From: Alkalihalobacillus sp. AL-G
Lineage (GTDB): Bacteria; Bacillota; Bacilli; Bacillales; Fictibacillaceae
Assembly: GCF_030643805.1 (NCBI RefSeq)
Contig: NZ_CP094656.1
Span: 620,001 to 684,000, forward strand
Reading direction: 5' to 3'
DNA length: 64,000 bases
The notes under the pieces are model-generated. The model worked only from the letters and a program-made list of their open reading frames with translations, searched no databases and was not told the origin of the DNA. Shown here piece after piece: positions 44,766-54,661 of the stretch (positions are counted from its first letter, which is position 1; every line of letters starts with the position of its first letter). The translations under genes were made by a program, and so were the position numbers.

Positions 44766-44924
44766 CTAAGAGCGTTTTCGTGTTTCAACTTTTAATACGT
44801 GGTTGTGCAAACTCCGCTGCGTTTCTCCATTCACCTGTTGGTAGGAATGTTTCGGGTTCGCGCGCGGTGATTGGAATGGATCTTCATACATCGCATATAG
44901 CCGGTTTTGAGTATCTTTTCCCAT
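44766..44924 (-). CDS. YpzG-like small protein
   Basis: 52 residues: MGKDTQNRLYAMYEDPFQSP then RANPKHSYQQVNGETQ. The FxSPRANPKH...QVNGET core is that of YpzG-like Bacillus proteins. AGGAG lies 10 bases before the ATG. It is 27 bp downstream of sspK on the same strand, so a sporulation role is likely by context. Confidence 0.72.
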   Translation of the reverse strand: MGKDTQNRLYAMYEDPFQSPRANPKHSYQQVNGETQRSLHNHVLKVETRKRS

Positions 44925-44951
44925 GAGTTGACAACTCCTAATAAAGTGTCA

Positions 44952-45095
44952 TCAGGATTGATTGGAACGCCTCATTCGCTCGAATGGATGTGTTTGGGTC
45001 GTCCCATTGGCTCGTTTTGATGCATATTCTTCTTTTGCCCGGGGTTCACCCGAGGGAGAAATCCGATTAGGAAAGTCTTTAGCTTTATTACGCAT
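44952..45095 (-). CDS. sspK: Small acid-soluble spore protein K
   Basis: 47 residues with [19 protein letters not shown] and HPFERMRRS, matching SspK with its GEPRAK...YASKRA...HPxERM core. AAGGAGC is 9 bases before the ATG. Minor SASPs are made in the forespore. Located between yfhH and yfhJ as in B. subtilis (minus yfhI). Confidence 0.85.
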   Translation of the reverse strand: MRNKAKDFPNRISPSGEPRAKEEYASKRANGTTQTHPFERMRRSNQS

Positions 45096-45186
45096 TGGTA
45101 ACAGCTCCTTTGTAATCGGTAACCTTAGTATGACAAGAAAACACGTCTAATATGTTGTGAAAAAATTGACATGGATTGAGGGATTA

Positions 45187-45447
45187 ATGATGAATGAAAC
45201 CTTTCATCGCTTAGCAGAACAGCTTCAGTAACAGAACAGCAACCTAACTTATGATGAAGCGAGGAATTGGGTGGAGGCACTTTGGGAAGATTTCGAGACT
45301 ACACGAGCGCGTGCAGGCAGAACGTACAAAGGCCACGAAATGACAGAGCGAATCGTACAGGAGTCGATTATTCGTTACGGTGCAAAGCTTCATGATTATT
45401 TCAGCAACAATCCGAAATTTTCACATCTGCTTAATAAAGAAAACTAG
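45187..45447 (+). pseudogene. yfhJ: yfhJ (WVELL-type) interrupted by an in-frame ochre codon
   Basis: The frame from ATG 45187 carries TAA at 45229-45231 (codon 15) and then continues in the same frame for 71 codons to TAG. After the stop it has ARNWVEALWEDFETTRARAG and YKGHEMTERIV, the hallmark of YfhJ/WVELL proteins. A single substitution (for example AAA to TAA) explains the break. A downstream restart would need GTG within the core. The last few codons overlap a family A repeat. Real mutation or sequencing error. Confidence 0.82.
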
Positions 45448-45515
45448 GCAAAGTCAAGCCTTGGCGCAGACTGAGCCTTAGCTGCGCTTATACTTGGGAC
45501 GTAAACTTTTCTTTA
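45434..45515 (-). repeat. Family A intergenic repeat, copy 4
   Basis: Read on the minus strand it begins TTAAAGAAAAGTTTACGTCC and ends AGTTTTCTTTATT, with AAGTATAAGCGCA inside. The first bases match copy 3. It supplies the last codons and stop of yfhJ on the plus strand. Confidence 0.78.
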
Positions 45516-45601
45516 ACGATGATTATCCTTCTTGTTGAAAAGTTATGCTTTCCTAATGTGCAAAGAGAGGAATGACTCGCTGCGAGCCATCCCTCTTTTT
45601 C

Positions 45602-46582
45602 TTAATTCGTTGCTAACTCGAGCTTCCGTTTTAACGTCTTTTCACTGTAGACCCAGCCTGTAAAGGAGGTTGTAATCGTTAAGTTCTCATCCATTCGAAC
45701 AACTGCTACAAAAGGGTAGTGCCCCTTAGAACGGTATCGTAAGTCGATGAATCGTACTTCGTAACCGTCCTCGAGGTTCTCGACTTCCCAACGATAGACT
45801 GGTGAAAACGATAAAAATGCAGCAAGGTTTGAATTCTTTACGGCAGCGTTGATCATTGGATTATCCGGTATTGGTTTTCGATCATAGATATCATGAACGG
45901 TTAAATCGTCGCCCTTCACTTCAACGACATGGAACTGATCATCGGTCATAACTGCAACGTGTTTTTGACTCCAACGTATTGTCGGACAAACGATCACATT
46001 TTCGGCATCAAGGATTTCCTTTTTAACAACTTGAATTGTGTGTCGTCTTGAAAGGTATCGCCAAATATAGTATCCAATCAAAATGGTGTATATCGTTAAA
46101 AACGTATAGCCAGGGTCAAAGCCCAAATACCAAAGAACAAACCCAAAGATATGGGTAGTAAATATAAACGGATCGAAAATATTAATCATACCGAGTGCAA
46201 TCCATCTTTTTGTAAATGGATATAAGGCTTGAGTCCCATATGCATTAAAAATATCAACAAACACATGTAAAAAGACAGCTAAAAATGTCCATAACCATAC
46301 GTGAAGTAAATTCGCTCCTGGAAAGAACAGACTAAGAACCCCAGCAATCAAAATCGGCCATAAAATAACAGCCGGAATCGAGTGGGTTATTCCACGATGG
46401 TTCCGAATATAGACGGCATTACTCCTTAATTTTAATATCGTATCAAAATCAGGGGCGTTCGAGCCTACTATCGTCCCGACTAATACAGCTTGTGTAGTTA
46501 CCGGATCCTGTGTAAGTACAGGGTCGATAGTGGCGAGTCCACCAAGAGCGATACCCATAACAATATGTGTACCCGTATCCAT
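45602..46582 (-). CDS. yfhP: YfhP-like membrane metal-dependent hydrolase
   Basis: 326 residues. The N-terminal half has several TM helices and DTGTHIVMGIALGG, NAPDFD and NHRGITHS, the LexA-binding/YdjM-like family pattern with His and Asp residues; the C-terminal half is soluble. ATG at 46582 is 11 bases after AGGAGG. Divergent from mutY, as in B. subtilis. Its activity is unproven. Confidence 0.88.
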   Translation of the reverse strand: MDTGTHIVMGIALGGLATIDPVLTQDPVTTQAVLVGTIVGSNAPDFDTILKLRSNAVYIRNHRGITHSIPAVILWPILIAGVLSLFFPGANLLHVWLWTFLAVFLHVFVDIFNAYGTQALYPFTKRWIALGMINIFDPFIFTTHIFGFVLWYLGFDPGYTFLTIYTILIGYYIWRYLSRRHTIQVVKKEILDAENVIVCPTIRWSQKHVAVMTDDQFHVVEVKGDDLTVHDIYDRKPIPDNPMINAAVKNSNLAAFLSFSPVYRWEVENLEDGYEVRFIDLRYRSKGHYPFVAVVRMDENLTITTSFTGWVYSEKTLKRKLELATN

Positions 46583-46863
46583 TAATTGCAAAGCCTCCTC
46601 AATAAGCGGTTCAAATTCGGATTCGGTTCTTTAACTTATTGTGTCCAAAAATGTGTAGTTCGATGGGTATGGGATAACATTTTAGCGGATGTCCAAAAGT
46701 GATACGCCGACATTTTGAACAAACGGTGATAGATGATTTTATAGTGCATTTAGTTTATAGTATAGTGGTTACATTATATGGTTTAGACATATTCACTAAA
46801 TCAAACAAATTTGGTCGCTATTTTCAACATTACATATCATTTTATCATGACGGGGGATTAAAG

Positions 46864-47961
46864 TTGATTAAAATGGGTTGTCACAATCTAAAACTTTCGA
46901 TAAATAAAGAAGCATTTCAATCTGATTTACTTAATTGGTATAATACGGATCACCGGGATCTCCCATGGAGAAAGGTACGCGACCCTTATAAAATCTGGGT
47001 TTCTGAAATTATGCTTCAGCAAACAAGAGTCGATACGGTCATTCCTTATTTCGAACGCTTCATGGAGCTTTTTCCAACTGCAACAGCTCTTGCGGATGCT
47101 GATGAAGAAAAGGTTTTAAAAGCTTGGGAAGGCCTCGGCTATTATTCAAGAGCGCGCAATCTGCAGTCCGCTGTTCGTGAAGTAAAGGAAACCTATAATG
47201 GTGAAATTCCTGCCGATCCCGATGCGATTCAATCACTAAAGGGTGTTGGTCCATATACTGCCGGTGCAATATCAAGCATAGCCTTCGGGTTGCCGGAGCC
47301 AGCAGTGGATGGAAATGTGATGCGTGTTTTATCCCGAGTTTTACATATTGAAGACGATATCGCAAAACCTCAAACCCGTAAATTATTTGAGGGGGCAGTT
47401 AGACAGCTCATTTCAAAGGAAAACCCTTCTCACTTTAATCAAGGACTAATGGAGCTTGGAGCAACAGTCTGTACACCGAAATCACCTACTTGTTTATTTT
47501 GTCCAGTTCAACAATACTGTCAAGCTTTTGAAAAAGGGATACAAGACACGCTTCCAGTTAAAAAGAAAAAAATCAAGAAAAGAACGGTTCCGGTTGCTGT
47601 TGCGCTATTGACTGATGAGAGCGGCAATACGCTTATTGAAAAACGACCAGAAAACGGGCTGCTTGCAAACCTTTGGCAATTTCCGAACTACGAAACAGAA
47701 GGTAGTAAAGTTGATCTTACTGAACAATTGAAAAACTATTTAGAGGGTCGTTATCCGATAACTGTCGATCTAAATGAGCATTTGATCGATTTTCAGCATG
47801 TGTTTTCACACTTGACGTGGAAGCTTACTGTTTATTCGGGAACATTTAAAATGAATGAACTGATGAATACCGATGCTAAAATTGTTAATAAGCTTGAGCT
47901 GGAACAATATCCATTACCGGTTTCACATCAAAAAATTGCCGCGATTTGGAAAGAAAAATAA
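46864..47961 (+). CDS. mutY: A/G-specific adenine glycosylase MutY
   Basis: About 366 residues. The catalytic Glu is in [14 protein letters not shown] near 42, the HhH-GPD motif is [18 protein letters not shown] with the Asp in AVDGNVMRV, and the [4Fe-4S] loop [17 protein letters not shown] lies near 200. The NUDIX-like C-terminal domain recognises 8-oxoG. TTG at 46864 has GGGGGA 6 bases upstream; an upstream open stretch to 46699 is not MutY-like. Confidence 0.94.
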   Translation: MIKMGCHNLKLSINKEAFQSDLLNWYNTDHRDLPWRKVRDPYKIWVSEIMLQQTRVDTVIPYFERFMELFPTATALADADEEKVLKAWEGLGYYSRARNLQSAVREVKETYNGEIPADPDAIQSLKGVGPYTAGAISSIAFGLPEPAVDGNVMRVLSRVLHIEDDIAKPQTRKLFEGAVRQLISKENPSHFNQGLMELGATVCTPKSPTCLFCPVQQYCQAFEKGIQDTLPVKKKKIKKRTVPVAVALLTDESGNTLIEKRPENGLLANLWQFPNYETEGSKVDLTEQLKNYLEGRYPITVDLNEHLIDFQHVFSHLTWKLTVYSGTFKMNELMNTDAKIVNKLELEQYPLPVSHQKIAAIWKEK

Positions 47962-47964
47962 ATC

Positions 47965-48009
47965 AAGGGCTGACCTAGGATAAAGTAAGTTGCCTTTAGG
48001 TCAGCCCTT
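47965..48009. terminator. Bidirectional terminator between mutY and yfhS
   Basis: AAGGGCTGACCTA pairs with TAGGTCAGCCCTT, with T-rich flanks on both sides. Confidence 0.88.
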
Positions 48010-48020
48010 GATTTTTGGTA

Positions 48021-48245
48021 TTATTCGTAATTAGGTCTTGTACCATGGTTCCCGTCGGCTTCATCACGATGCAATCCGCCACGTTCCTCAATTTGCTCAA
48101 TGATTTCACGATGGATTGTTACTCCTTCACTGTTCAAATAAGGTGTAATTTGTTGAAGAGAGTGATGGTAGAAGGCTAACTCTTTATCAGTCCATTCAGT
48201 TTTAGATATCATCGAAAGTTCCGTCATATCTCTCCCTACATACAT
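48021..48245 (-). CDS. yfhS: YfhS-like small protein
   Basis: 74 residues beginning MYVGRDMTELSM and ending in an HGTRPNYE tail. The text resembles YfhS, which also follows mutY in B. subtilis. ATG at 48245 is 8 bases after AGGAGG. Function unknown. Confidence 0.75.
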   Translation of the reverse strand: MYVGRDMTELSMISKTEWTDKELAFYHHSLQQITPYLNSEGVTIHREIIEQIEERGGLHRDEADGNHGTRPNYE

Positions 48246-48439
48246 AATTATTACCTCCTGATTGTAACTCCTTTTCAAGCCCAAACTAAAAACAGACGGC
48301 TTTACATCCTATTTACCCCGCACATACTGATTTTAATCTTTCCGTTTTCAAATTGGATTATGTATGGAAAATGGTACATTAAAAAATAAGCATAGTACTT
48401 TGCCGGGTTGGTTAAATTACAGATGTGGAGGTGAGACAC

Positions 48440-48664
48440 ATGGCAAAACAACAACAAGGCCAACAAACACAAGCTGGTACAAACGTACAACAAGTTAAGC
48501 AGCAAAACGCTCAAGCGGCTCAAGGTCAACAACCTGGTCAACAAGCTGCTCAACAAGCTGCTCAACAAAAGGCTGGTCAATTTTCTGCTGAATTTGCGGG
48601 CGAACAAACAAATGCTCAGCAAGTACGTCAGCAAAACCAGCAATCTCAACAGCGTAAAAAGTAA
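48440..48664 (+). CDS. sspE: Gamma-type small acid-soluble spore protein SspE
   Basis: 74 residues, very rich in Gln and Ala, with the two gamma-SASP repeats around FSAEFAGEQTNAQQVRQQN. Gamma SASPs are amino-acid stores in spores. GGAGGTGAG lies upstream. CATAGTA at 48391-48397 resembles a sigma-G -10 but I see no matching -35. A strong terminator follows. Confidence 0.92.
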   Translation: MAKQQQGQQTQAGTNVQQVKQQNAQAAQGQQPGQQAAQQAAQQKAGQFSAEFAGEQTNAQQVRQQNQQSQQRKK

Positions 48665-48679
48665 CCACACTTCCGAAAG

Positions 48680-48713
48680 ACACTCTCGGTATCCACTGCC
48701 GAGGGTGTTTTTT
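48680..48713 (+). terminator. Intrinsic terminator after sspE
   Basis: CACTCTCGG pairs with CCGAGGGTG around a 9-base loop, followed by six T. Confidence 0.9.
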
Positions 48714-48899
48714 ACATTCTTAGATTTTTGAGGGTCATGGTCAATTCGAACGTCAGACAAAATAATTCAATCATAGGTCATTGGCCCTGCTTCACATAAA
48801 ACCCTGAAAATATCAAGGTTTAAATGTTTCAACTATAAATGTGAAGGAAACAATTTACTTGGTGACGAACAAAGTACATAGAAAGGATGTGGTCAAAAA

Positions 48900-49565
48900 A
48901 TGTGTGGAAGATTTACGCTTACAGCAGAAATCGACCTCCTGATGGATTGGTTTGAAATTGATGAATGGACAGATATCGATCTAAAACCAAGGTTCAATAT
49001 CGCGCCTTCTCAAAACATCTTAGCCATAGTATCAAACCAAAGAAATCGACGTGCTGGGCTTTTAAAATGGGGGCTTATTCCACCATGGGCGAAAGACCCA
49101 TCAATCGGAAACAAGCTGATCAATGCCCGTGCCGAAACCGCTATGGAAAAACCGAGCTTCCGCAATGCAATTAAGAGGCGCAGGTGTCTTATTCCGGCAA
49201 GCGGATTTTATGAATGGAAAAAGGAAGGCAAACAAAAACAGCCCAAATACATTCAAATGAAGGAAGACAATCTTTTTGCTTTTGCAGGTCTCTGGGAGAG
49301 GTGGTCCGATGATAGCGGTAACCCATTACATACGTGCACAATTTTAACGACAAAACCGAATGAACTGATGGAGGACATACATAACCGGATGCCAGTTATT
49401 TTACCTAAAGATGAATATTCACGTTGGCTGAAATCCGATGAAGAACCAGAAGCAATCGAGGATTTGCTGCAACCATACGATGCTGAGAAAATGGCCGCAC
49501 ATAATGTTTCAACGCTAGTCAACTCGCCAAGAAACGAATTGCCTGAATGTATTGAAGAAATGTAA
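48900..49565 (+). CDS. SRAP/YedK-family abasic-site processing protein
   Basis: 221 residues starting MCGRF, with the catalytic Cys2 exposed after Met removal. Other conserved elements are PRFNIAPSQ near 31, WGLIPPWAKD near 58, NARAETAMEKPSFR near 78, PASGFYEWKK near 101 and the His in VNSPRN region. SRAP proteins crosslink to abasic sites in single-stranded DNA. AGAAAGGATG lies upstream; I found no convincing LexA box. Confidence 0.93.
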   Translation: MCGRFTLTAEIDLLMDWFEIDEWTDIDLKPRFNIAPSQNILAIVSNQRNRRAGLLKWGLIPPWAKDPSIGNKLINARAETAMEKPSFRNAIKRRRCLIPASGFYEWKKEGKQKQPKYIQMKEDNLFAFAGLWERWSDDSGNPLHTCTILTTKPNELMEDIHNRMPVILPKDEYSRWLKSDEEPEAIEDLLQPYDAEKMAAHNVSTLVNSPRNELPECIEEM

Positions 49566-49582
49566 TTATTTAAAGAGCATTA

Positions 49583-49734
49583 TGTACCTGCGTCCGCAAG
49601 TAAATGCTACGGGTATAGCTTCCTCGGCACTCGTAGCTAAGTAGCTTATCTGTACCTGTGTCTACAAGTTTATCCTACGAGGCGGGTTTCCTCCGTACAA
49701 CTCGTAGCTTATGTGCAAGTATCGCTCGTTGCAC
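49583..49734 (+). repeat. Family C repeat, two degenerate copies
   Basis: Two related units (about 49583-49650 and 49651-49734) share GTACCTG, CAAGT, TTCCTC, ACTCGTAGC and the second adds GTGCAAGTATCGCTCGTTG. A third copy lies inverted at 61601-61684. No coding signal in either unit. Confidence 0.65.
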
Positions 49735-49817
49735 TTTCATTTTCATTTATACGAAGAAAGGATATAATAGAGGATGTTCAAATTTTGAATCGGACAAAAA
49801 GTTGAAAGGAGTTTGCT

Positions 49818-50345
49818 ATGTCTTTTCCGACCACTGGAAGTTCAATACAAATTCAAAGCTATAAACATAACGGACAATTGCACCGGGTATGGGAAGAAAC
49901 AATCATCTTAAAAGGAACTTCTTCTGTTGTAATTGGCGGAAATGACCGCATTTTGGTTACAGAATCAGATGGAAGACAGTGGCGTACAAGGGAACCAGCC
50001 ATTTGTTATTTCAACTCAGAACAATGGTTCAATGTCATTGCAATGTTACGTGAAAATGGCATCCATTACTACTGTAATCTAGGAACTCCTTTTACCTATG
50101 ATGAAGAAGCATTGAAGTATATCGATTATGATTTAGATGTCAAAGTTTTTCCGGATATGACTTATACCTTGCTTGATGAGGATGAGTTTGTGCTCCATCG
50201 TAAGGAAATGGATTACCCGACTGAAATCAACGATATTATGCGACGGAATTTAGAGCAATTGTATTCATTGATTAATCAACGCAAAGGCCCTTTTGAACCT
50301 TTTTTTGTGGAGAATTGGTATGAGCGGTTTTTAGAATATCGGTAA
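49818..50345 (+). CDS. ygaC: DUF402 nucleoside tri/diphosphate phosphatase (YgaC/Ntdp)
   Basis: 175 residues of the DUF402 barrel with acidic metal-binding residues in [13 protein letters not shown] near 105 and LDEDEF near 125. Staphylococcal homologues hydrolyse nucleoside tri- and diphosphates. GAAAGGAG precedes the ATG. It lies just before ygaD as in B. subtilis. Confidence 0.9.
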   Translation: MSFPTTGSSIQIQSYKHNGQLHRVWEETIILKGTSSVVIGGNDRILVTESDGRQWRTREPAICYFNSEQWFNVIAMLRENGIHYYCNLGTPFTYDEEALKYIDYDLDVKVFPDMTYTLLDEDEFVLHRKEMDYPTEINDIMRRNLEQLYSLINQRKGPFEPFFVENWYERFLEYR

Positions 50346-50443
50346 AAATGAAAGTTCGACAATGTCGAGCTTTTACTTCTTTTTCTGAAACTAAAGTCAG
50401 CCAGTAGGTTATCTTAAAGCTATAAAGACTGTGACATCAGGAG

Positions 50444-52198
50444 GTGAGGACCACGGATAGCATTAAGAGATATTTACAATTTGTTACCCCGTACCGAAAA
50501 CAGATCATCATCACGATCTTTATCGGGATTTTCAAGTTTGGGATTCCTTTATTAATTCCATTAATTTTAAAATATGTCATAGATGACGTCGTGAACGCTG
50601 ATATCGGTATGGATGAAAAGATTACCCGCTTGTCCTGGGTATTGGCAGGCGCTTTTTTTGTGTTTGTCGTCCTCAGACCACCCATCGAATATTATCGGCA
50701 ATACTATGCCCAGTGGACAGGAAGTAAAATCTTGTACGACATCCGCGATCGCTTGTTCAGTCATATACAGCGATTAAGTTTAAAGTATTACTCCAATACG
50801 AAAGCTGGGGAAATCATTTCTCGAGTCATTCATGATGTTGAACTAACGAAAGCTTTCGTCATTACAGGACTTATGAATATTTGGCTTGACATGTTTACGA
50901 TCGTGATTGCGATTGCCATCATGATGACAATGGATGTCTGGTTGACGCTAGTTGCGATTTCCTTACTTCCGTTCTATGGTCTATCAATCAAATACTTCTA
51001 CAGTCGCTTACGGGATCTGACGAAAGACCGTTCGCAGGCTCTAGCTGAGGTGCAGGGCCACCTTTATGAGAGGGTACAGGGTGTTTCCGTCATTCGAAGC
51101 TTTGCTCTCGAGGATTATGAACAGGAGCAGTTTGATGTACGGAACACGAACTTTTTGGATAAAGCATTGAACCATACATCATGGAATGCCCGAACCTTTG
51201 CAGTTGTAAATACAATCACTGATATTGCACCTCTTCTCGTCATTACAGTCGCAGGATATTTTGCGATAACAGGAAGGATAACGATCGGTGCAATGGCTGC
51301 ATTCGTTGCTTATATGGATCGCCTCTATAATCCACTAAGGCGGCTTGTCAATTCATCAACGACATTGACCCAGGCGATTGCGTCAATGGATCGCGTCTTT
51401 GATTTTATGGATGAAAAATATGATATTGAGGATCGGAAAGATGCTACGGAACTTAAATTTGTCAAAGGGCATATCACGTTTGACAATGTCTCGTTTCGCT
51501 ACAACGATAATGAACGGGATATTTTAGACGGAATCAACTTAGATGTCAATGAAGGGGAAACGATTGCACTGGTTGGGATGAGCGGAGGAGGAAAATCTTC
51601 ACTCGTCAGCCTTATTTCGCGGTTTTATGATGTGACAGAAGGTAGGATATTGCTTGATGGAGAGGACATTCGAAAGTTCCAGGTACGTACACTTCGAGAT
51701 CAAATCGGAATGGTGTTACAGGACAACATTCTTTTTAGTGAATCCGTTAAAATGAATATCAAAATGGGAAATCCTTATGCATCCGATGCAGAAGTGATGG
51801 AGGCCGCAAAAGCAGCCAATGCACATGAATTCATAATCGATTTATCCCAAGGCTATGACACGAAAATTGGAGAACGTGGAGTGAAGCTTTCTGGAGGGCA
51901 AAAACAACGGCTTGCCATCGCAAGAGTATTTCTGAAAAATCCGCCGTTACTCATACTAGACGAGGCTACTTCCGCGTTGGATTTAGAAAGTGAACATCTT
52001 ATTCAGGAATCACTTGAAAAATTAGCTAGGGACCGAACGACTTTTATCGTGGCTCATCGGCTTGCAACGATAACGCATGCCGATCGGATTGTCGTCATTG
52101 AAAACGGAAGAATCATAGAAGCCGGGTCTCATGAGCAGTTGATGAAGCAACAAGGAAGCTACTACGATTTATTCACTGTCCAAAAACTAGATGGGTAA
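50444..52198 (+). CDS. ygaD: ABC exporter, fused permease-ATPase (YgaD-like)
   Basis: About 580 residues: six TM helices (to about 310) then an ATPase with Walker [15 protein letters not shown], signature [15 protein letters not shown], Walker [13 protein letters not shown] and the switch His in VAHRLAT. It is a homodimeric multidrug or lipid exporter type. The start is unclear: GTG at 50444 overlaps its own AGGAGG, while the homologous start position is ACG at 50453, 8 bases after AGGAGG. Confidence 0.9.
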   Translation: MRTTDSIKRYLQFVTPYRKQIIITIFIGIFKFGIPLLIPLILKYVIDDVVNADIGMDEKITRLSWVLAGAFFVFVVLRPPIEYYRQYYAQWTGSKILYDIRDRLFSHIQRLSLKYYSNTKAGEIISRVIHDVELTKAFVITGLMNIWLDMFTIVIAIAIMMTMDVWLTLVAISLLPFYGLSIKYFYSRLRDLTKDRSQALAEVQGHLYERVQGVSVIRSFALEDYEQEQFDVRNTNFLDKALNHTSWNARTFAVVNTITDIAPLLVITVAGYFAITGRITIGAMAAFVAYMDRLYNPLRRLVNSSTTLTQAIASMDRVFDFMDEKYDIEDRKDATELKFVKGHITFDNVSFRYNDNERDILDGINLDVNEGETIALVGMSGGGKSSLVSLISRFYDVTEGRILLDGEDIRKFQVRTLRDQIGMVLQDNILFSESVKMNIKMGNPYASDAEVMEAAKAANAHEFIIDLSQGYDTKIGERGVKLSGGQKQRLAIARVFLKNPPLLILDEATSALDLESEHLIQESLEKLARDRTTFIVAHRLATITHADRIVVIENGRIIEAGSHEQLMKQQGSYYDLFTVQKLDG

Positions 52199-52219
52199 TA
52201 TATATAATTCATTAATGAG

Positions 52220-52264
52220 GGCTGGCATGAAGTGAACATCACTTCAAGGACCAGTCTTTTTTTT
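52220..52264 (+). terminator. Terminator after ygaD
   Basis: GGCTGG pairs with CCAGTC around an inner GAAGTG/CACTTC helix, followed by eight T. Confidence 0.88.
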
Positions 52265-52298
52265 GCATGTTTAAAATTGGGTGATCGTATAGGAGGCC

Positions 52299-52348
52299 TA
52301 GGTCATCCTTTAGGGCTAAGGCTTAGCGCTAGCCCAGTTTTCTGTATC
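52299..52348 (+). repeat. Family A intergenic repeat, copy 5 (partial)
   Basis: Only the 3' half is clear: AAGGCTTAGCGCTAGCCCAG followed by TTTTCTGTA. The rest of the 52265-52610 gap holds the peptide-transporter promoter and AT-rich sequence without an ORF. Confidence 0.6.
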
Positions 52349-52499
52349 CAATTTACTGATCTTAAAGGGGCGGTTATCACTTCTGATCTAACACTTCTAT
52401 AATATCCCAAAGAGAAAAATGAGGATAAAGAAGGATTTAAGTCAAGAAATGCAGAATAGTTACTAAGTAGTATATTTGAAACTTTCTAAATTTTTCGTG

Positions 52500-52528
52500 T
52501 TGTCAAACAAGTGTAACGATGGCATAAT
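52500..52528 (+). promoter_or_regulatory. Probable sigma-A promoter of the peptide ABC operon
   Basis: TTGTCA at 52500-52505 and CATAAT at 52523-52528 with 17-base spacing, about 75 bp before the first gene. Confidence 0.6.
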
Positions 52529-52610
52529 ATGAACAAACGTTCAGAACCGTAACATTTTTGTAAAAATTTTAACATCTAGACTTAAGAGGCAGAAAGAGAG
52601 GTGGGGGCTA

Positions 52611-53582
52611 ATGGATGCTCCAGTTTTGGACGTTAAGGGATTAAAGACCTATTTCTTAACCGATGATGGCGAAGTTCCTGCTGTTGATGATGTGGATTTT
52701 CATGTTAATCGCGGTGAGGTTCTTGGAATCGTCGGGGAATCGGGGTGTGGGAAGAGTGTAACGTCACTTTCCGTAATGGGACTCGTTCCTTCTCCTCCAG
52801 GAAAAATTGTAGGTGGACAAATCCTTTACAAAGGAGAAGATTTAACGAAAGCTCATGACAAAAGAATGCGAGAAATTCGTGGGAACGATATCGCAATGAT
52901 ATTTCAAGAGCCGATGACATCGTTAAATCCAGTTTATAAAATCGGCAATCAGCTAATCGAAGCAATTCGATTACATAATCAATGGAATAAGAAAAAAGCT
53001 TGGGACCGTGCAGTTGAAATCATGAAGCTGGTCGGATTGCCGCGTGCTGAAGAGTTGATGGACAACTATCCTCATCAGTTATCAGGCGGGATGCGACAGC
53101 GGGTTATGATCGCAATGGCGATGGTCTGTAACCCAGAAGTATTGATTGCAGACGAGCCTACAACGGCTCTTGACGTTACGATACAAGCACAAATTTTAGA
53201 CTTGATGAAACGTTTGAACGAAGAAACACAAACATCGATCATCATGATCACCCATGACCTTGGTGTCGTCTCAGAAATGTGTGAGCGAATCATTGTCATG
53301 TACGCCGGTAAGGTCGTCGAAGAGGCGACTGTTGAAACGATTTTCAAGAACCCGAAACATCCATACACGGTTGGCCTCATTCAATCCGTACCTGATATGA
53401 GACAGAAAAAGGATCGATTGTACTCGATACCCGGGACAGTTCCAAAGCCTGGATCGATCAAGCAAGGCTGTCAATTCGCACCACGCTGTGAACATGCTTT
53501 TGACCGTTGTTTTACTGAGACACCAACATTGCAGGAAACAGAAAATGGAAGCCGGGTTCGCTGCTGGCTCCATCACAGCTAG
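52611..53582 (+). CDS. Peptide ABC transporter ATP-binding protein (OppD/DppD type)
   Basis: 323 residues. Walker [12 protein letters not shown] near 42, signature [15 protein letters not shown], Walker [12 protein letters not shown] and His in [11 protein letters not shown]. The C-terminal extension has the cysteine-containing oligopeptide domain [15 protein letters not shown]. First gene of the five-gene importer; GAGGTGGGGG upstream. Confidence 0.94.
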   Translation: MDAPVLDVKGLKTYFLTDDGEVPAVDDVDFHVNRGEVLGIVGESGCGKSVTSLSVMGLVPSPPGKIVGGQILYKGEDLTKAHDKRMREIRGNDIAMIFQEPMTSLNPVYKIGNQLIEAIRLHNQWNKKKAWDRAVEIMKLVGLPRAEELMDNYPHQLSGGMRQRVMIAMAMVCNPEVLIADEPTTALDVTIQAQILDLMKRLNEETQTSIIMITHDLGVVSEMCERIIVMYAGKVVEEATVETIFKNPKHPYTVGLIQSVPDMRQKKDRLYSIPGTVPKPGSIKQGCQFAPRCEHAFDRCFTETPTLQETENGSRVRCWLHHS

Positions 53583-53597
53583 GAAGGGGGTCCAAGG

Positions 53598-54584
53598 ATG
53601 TCACAGCCATTATTAACAGTAAAAGATCTTAAAAAGCACTTCCCGATCACTGGCGGGGTGCTCGGTAAACAAATTGGACAAGTCAAAGCGGTTGATGGCG
53701 TTTCCTTCTTTATCCGAGAAGGGGAAACTCTTGGGTTAGTCGGCGAGAGTGGTTGTGGTAAATCGACTACAGGCCGAATGCTACTTAGGTTAATTGAACC
53801 AACCGAAGGCGAGGTGGTCTTTAACGGCAAAACGATCACGGGTTTATCTGGATCTGAAATGAGAAAGATGCGTCGAGATATTCAAATGGTGTTTCAGGAC
53901 CCTTACGCTTCACTAAATCCGAGGCACACCGTTGAAAAAATTCTTGAGGAACCGATGATTGTACACGGAATTGAGAAGGATGCCAAAAAGCGAAAGCAAA
54001 AGGTACGAGAGCTTCTTGAAACCGTCGGATTAAGCAGCTACCATGCAAAGCGCTACCCACATCAGTTTAGCGGAGGCCAGCGTCAGAGGATCGGTATTGC
54101 ACGAGCACTAGCTGTAAAACCGAAGCTGATTGTTGCTGATGAGCCTGTATCCGCACTTGATGTATCAGTCCAGGCACAAGTACTGAACCTGTTACAGGAT
54201 TTACAGAAAGAGTTCGATTTGACCTTTCTCTTTATTGCCCACGACCTTGGTGTAGTCCGTCACATCAGTGATCGTGTTGGAGTCATGTACTTAGGTAAAA
54301 TGGTCGAGCTCGCAAACAGTGAAAAGCTGTATGAAAAACCGTTGCATCCTTACACAAAGGCACTGTTATCAGCGGTTCCAATTCCAGATGTGGAGCATAA
54401 GAAGGACCGTACCGTGCTGGAGGGGGATGTGCCAAGCCCGTCCAACCCGCCAAAAGGATGCCCATTCCACACCCGGTGTCCAGAAGCAATGGATGTTTGT
54501 AGACAAGTAGTACCTAAGTTTCAAGAGGTAGAACAAGATCACTATGTAGCTTGTCATCTTTTCGAGGATAACAAGTCTATATAA
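53598..54584 (+). CDS. Peptide ABC transporter ATP-binding protein (OppF/DppF type)
   Basis: 328 residues with Walker [19 protein letters not shown], signature [15 protein letters not shown], Walker [13 protein letters not shown] and the C-terminal Cys-rich domain [15 protein letters not shown]. Pairs with the preceding gene as the heterodimeric motor. 15 bp after it. Confidence 0.94.
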   Translation: MSQPLLTVKDLKKHFPITGGVLGKQIGQVKAVDGVSFFIREGETLGLVGESGCGKSTTGRMLLRLIEPTEGEVVFNGKTITGLSGSEMRKMRRDIQMVFQDPYASLNPRHTVEKILEEPMIVHGIEKDAKKRKQKVRELLETVGLSSYHAKRYPHQFSGGQRQRIGIARALAVKPKLIVADEPVSALDVSVQAQVLNLLQDLQKEFDLTFLFIAHDLGVVRHISDRVGVMYLGKMVELANSEKLYEKPLHPYTKALLSAVPIPDVEHKKDRTVLEGDVPSPSNPPKGCPFHTRCPEAMDVCRQVVPKFQEVEQDHYVACHLFEDNKSI

Positions 54585-54586
54585 AG

Positions 54587-54613
54587 GAAGTTCAAAAAGT
54601 TTTTTGAACTTCT
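54587..54613 (+). other. Intercistronic hairpin before the binding-protein gene
   Basis: GAAGTTCAAAAA pairs with TTTTTTGAACTTC just after the OppF-like stop. It could be a partial terminator or protect the abundant binding-protein message. Confidence 0.65.
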
Positions 54614-54661
54614 GTAAAAAAGTATTGAACAAGAATAAAACAATCAATAGGGGGAGTAAAA

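Noticed and set aside
48302-48760. Long minus-strand ORF opposite sspE
   Set aside because: It is the Leu/Ser-rich shadow of the Gln/Ala-rich SspE gene; no ribosome site.
48840-48899. LexA/DinR box before the SRAP gene
   Set aside because: GAAC and GTAC are separated by 3 bases rather than the 4 of CGAAC-N4-GTTCG, and flanks do not match.
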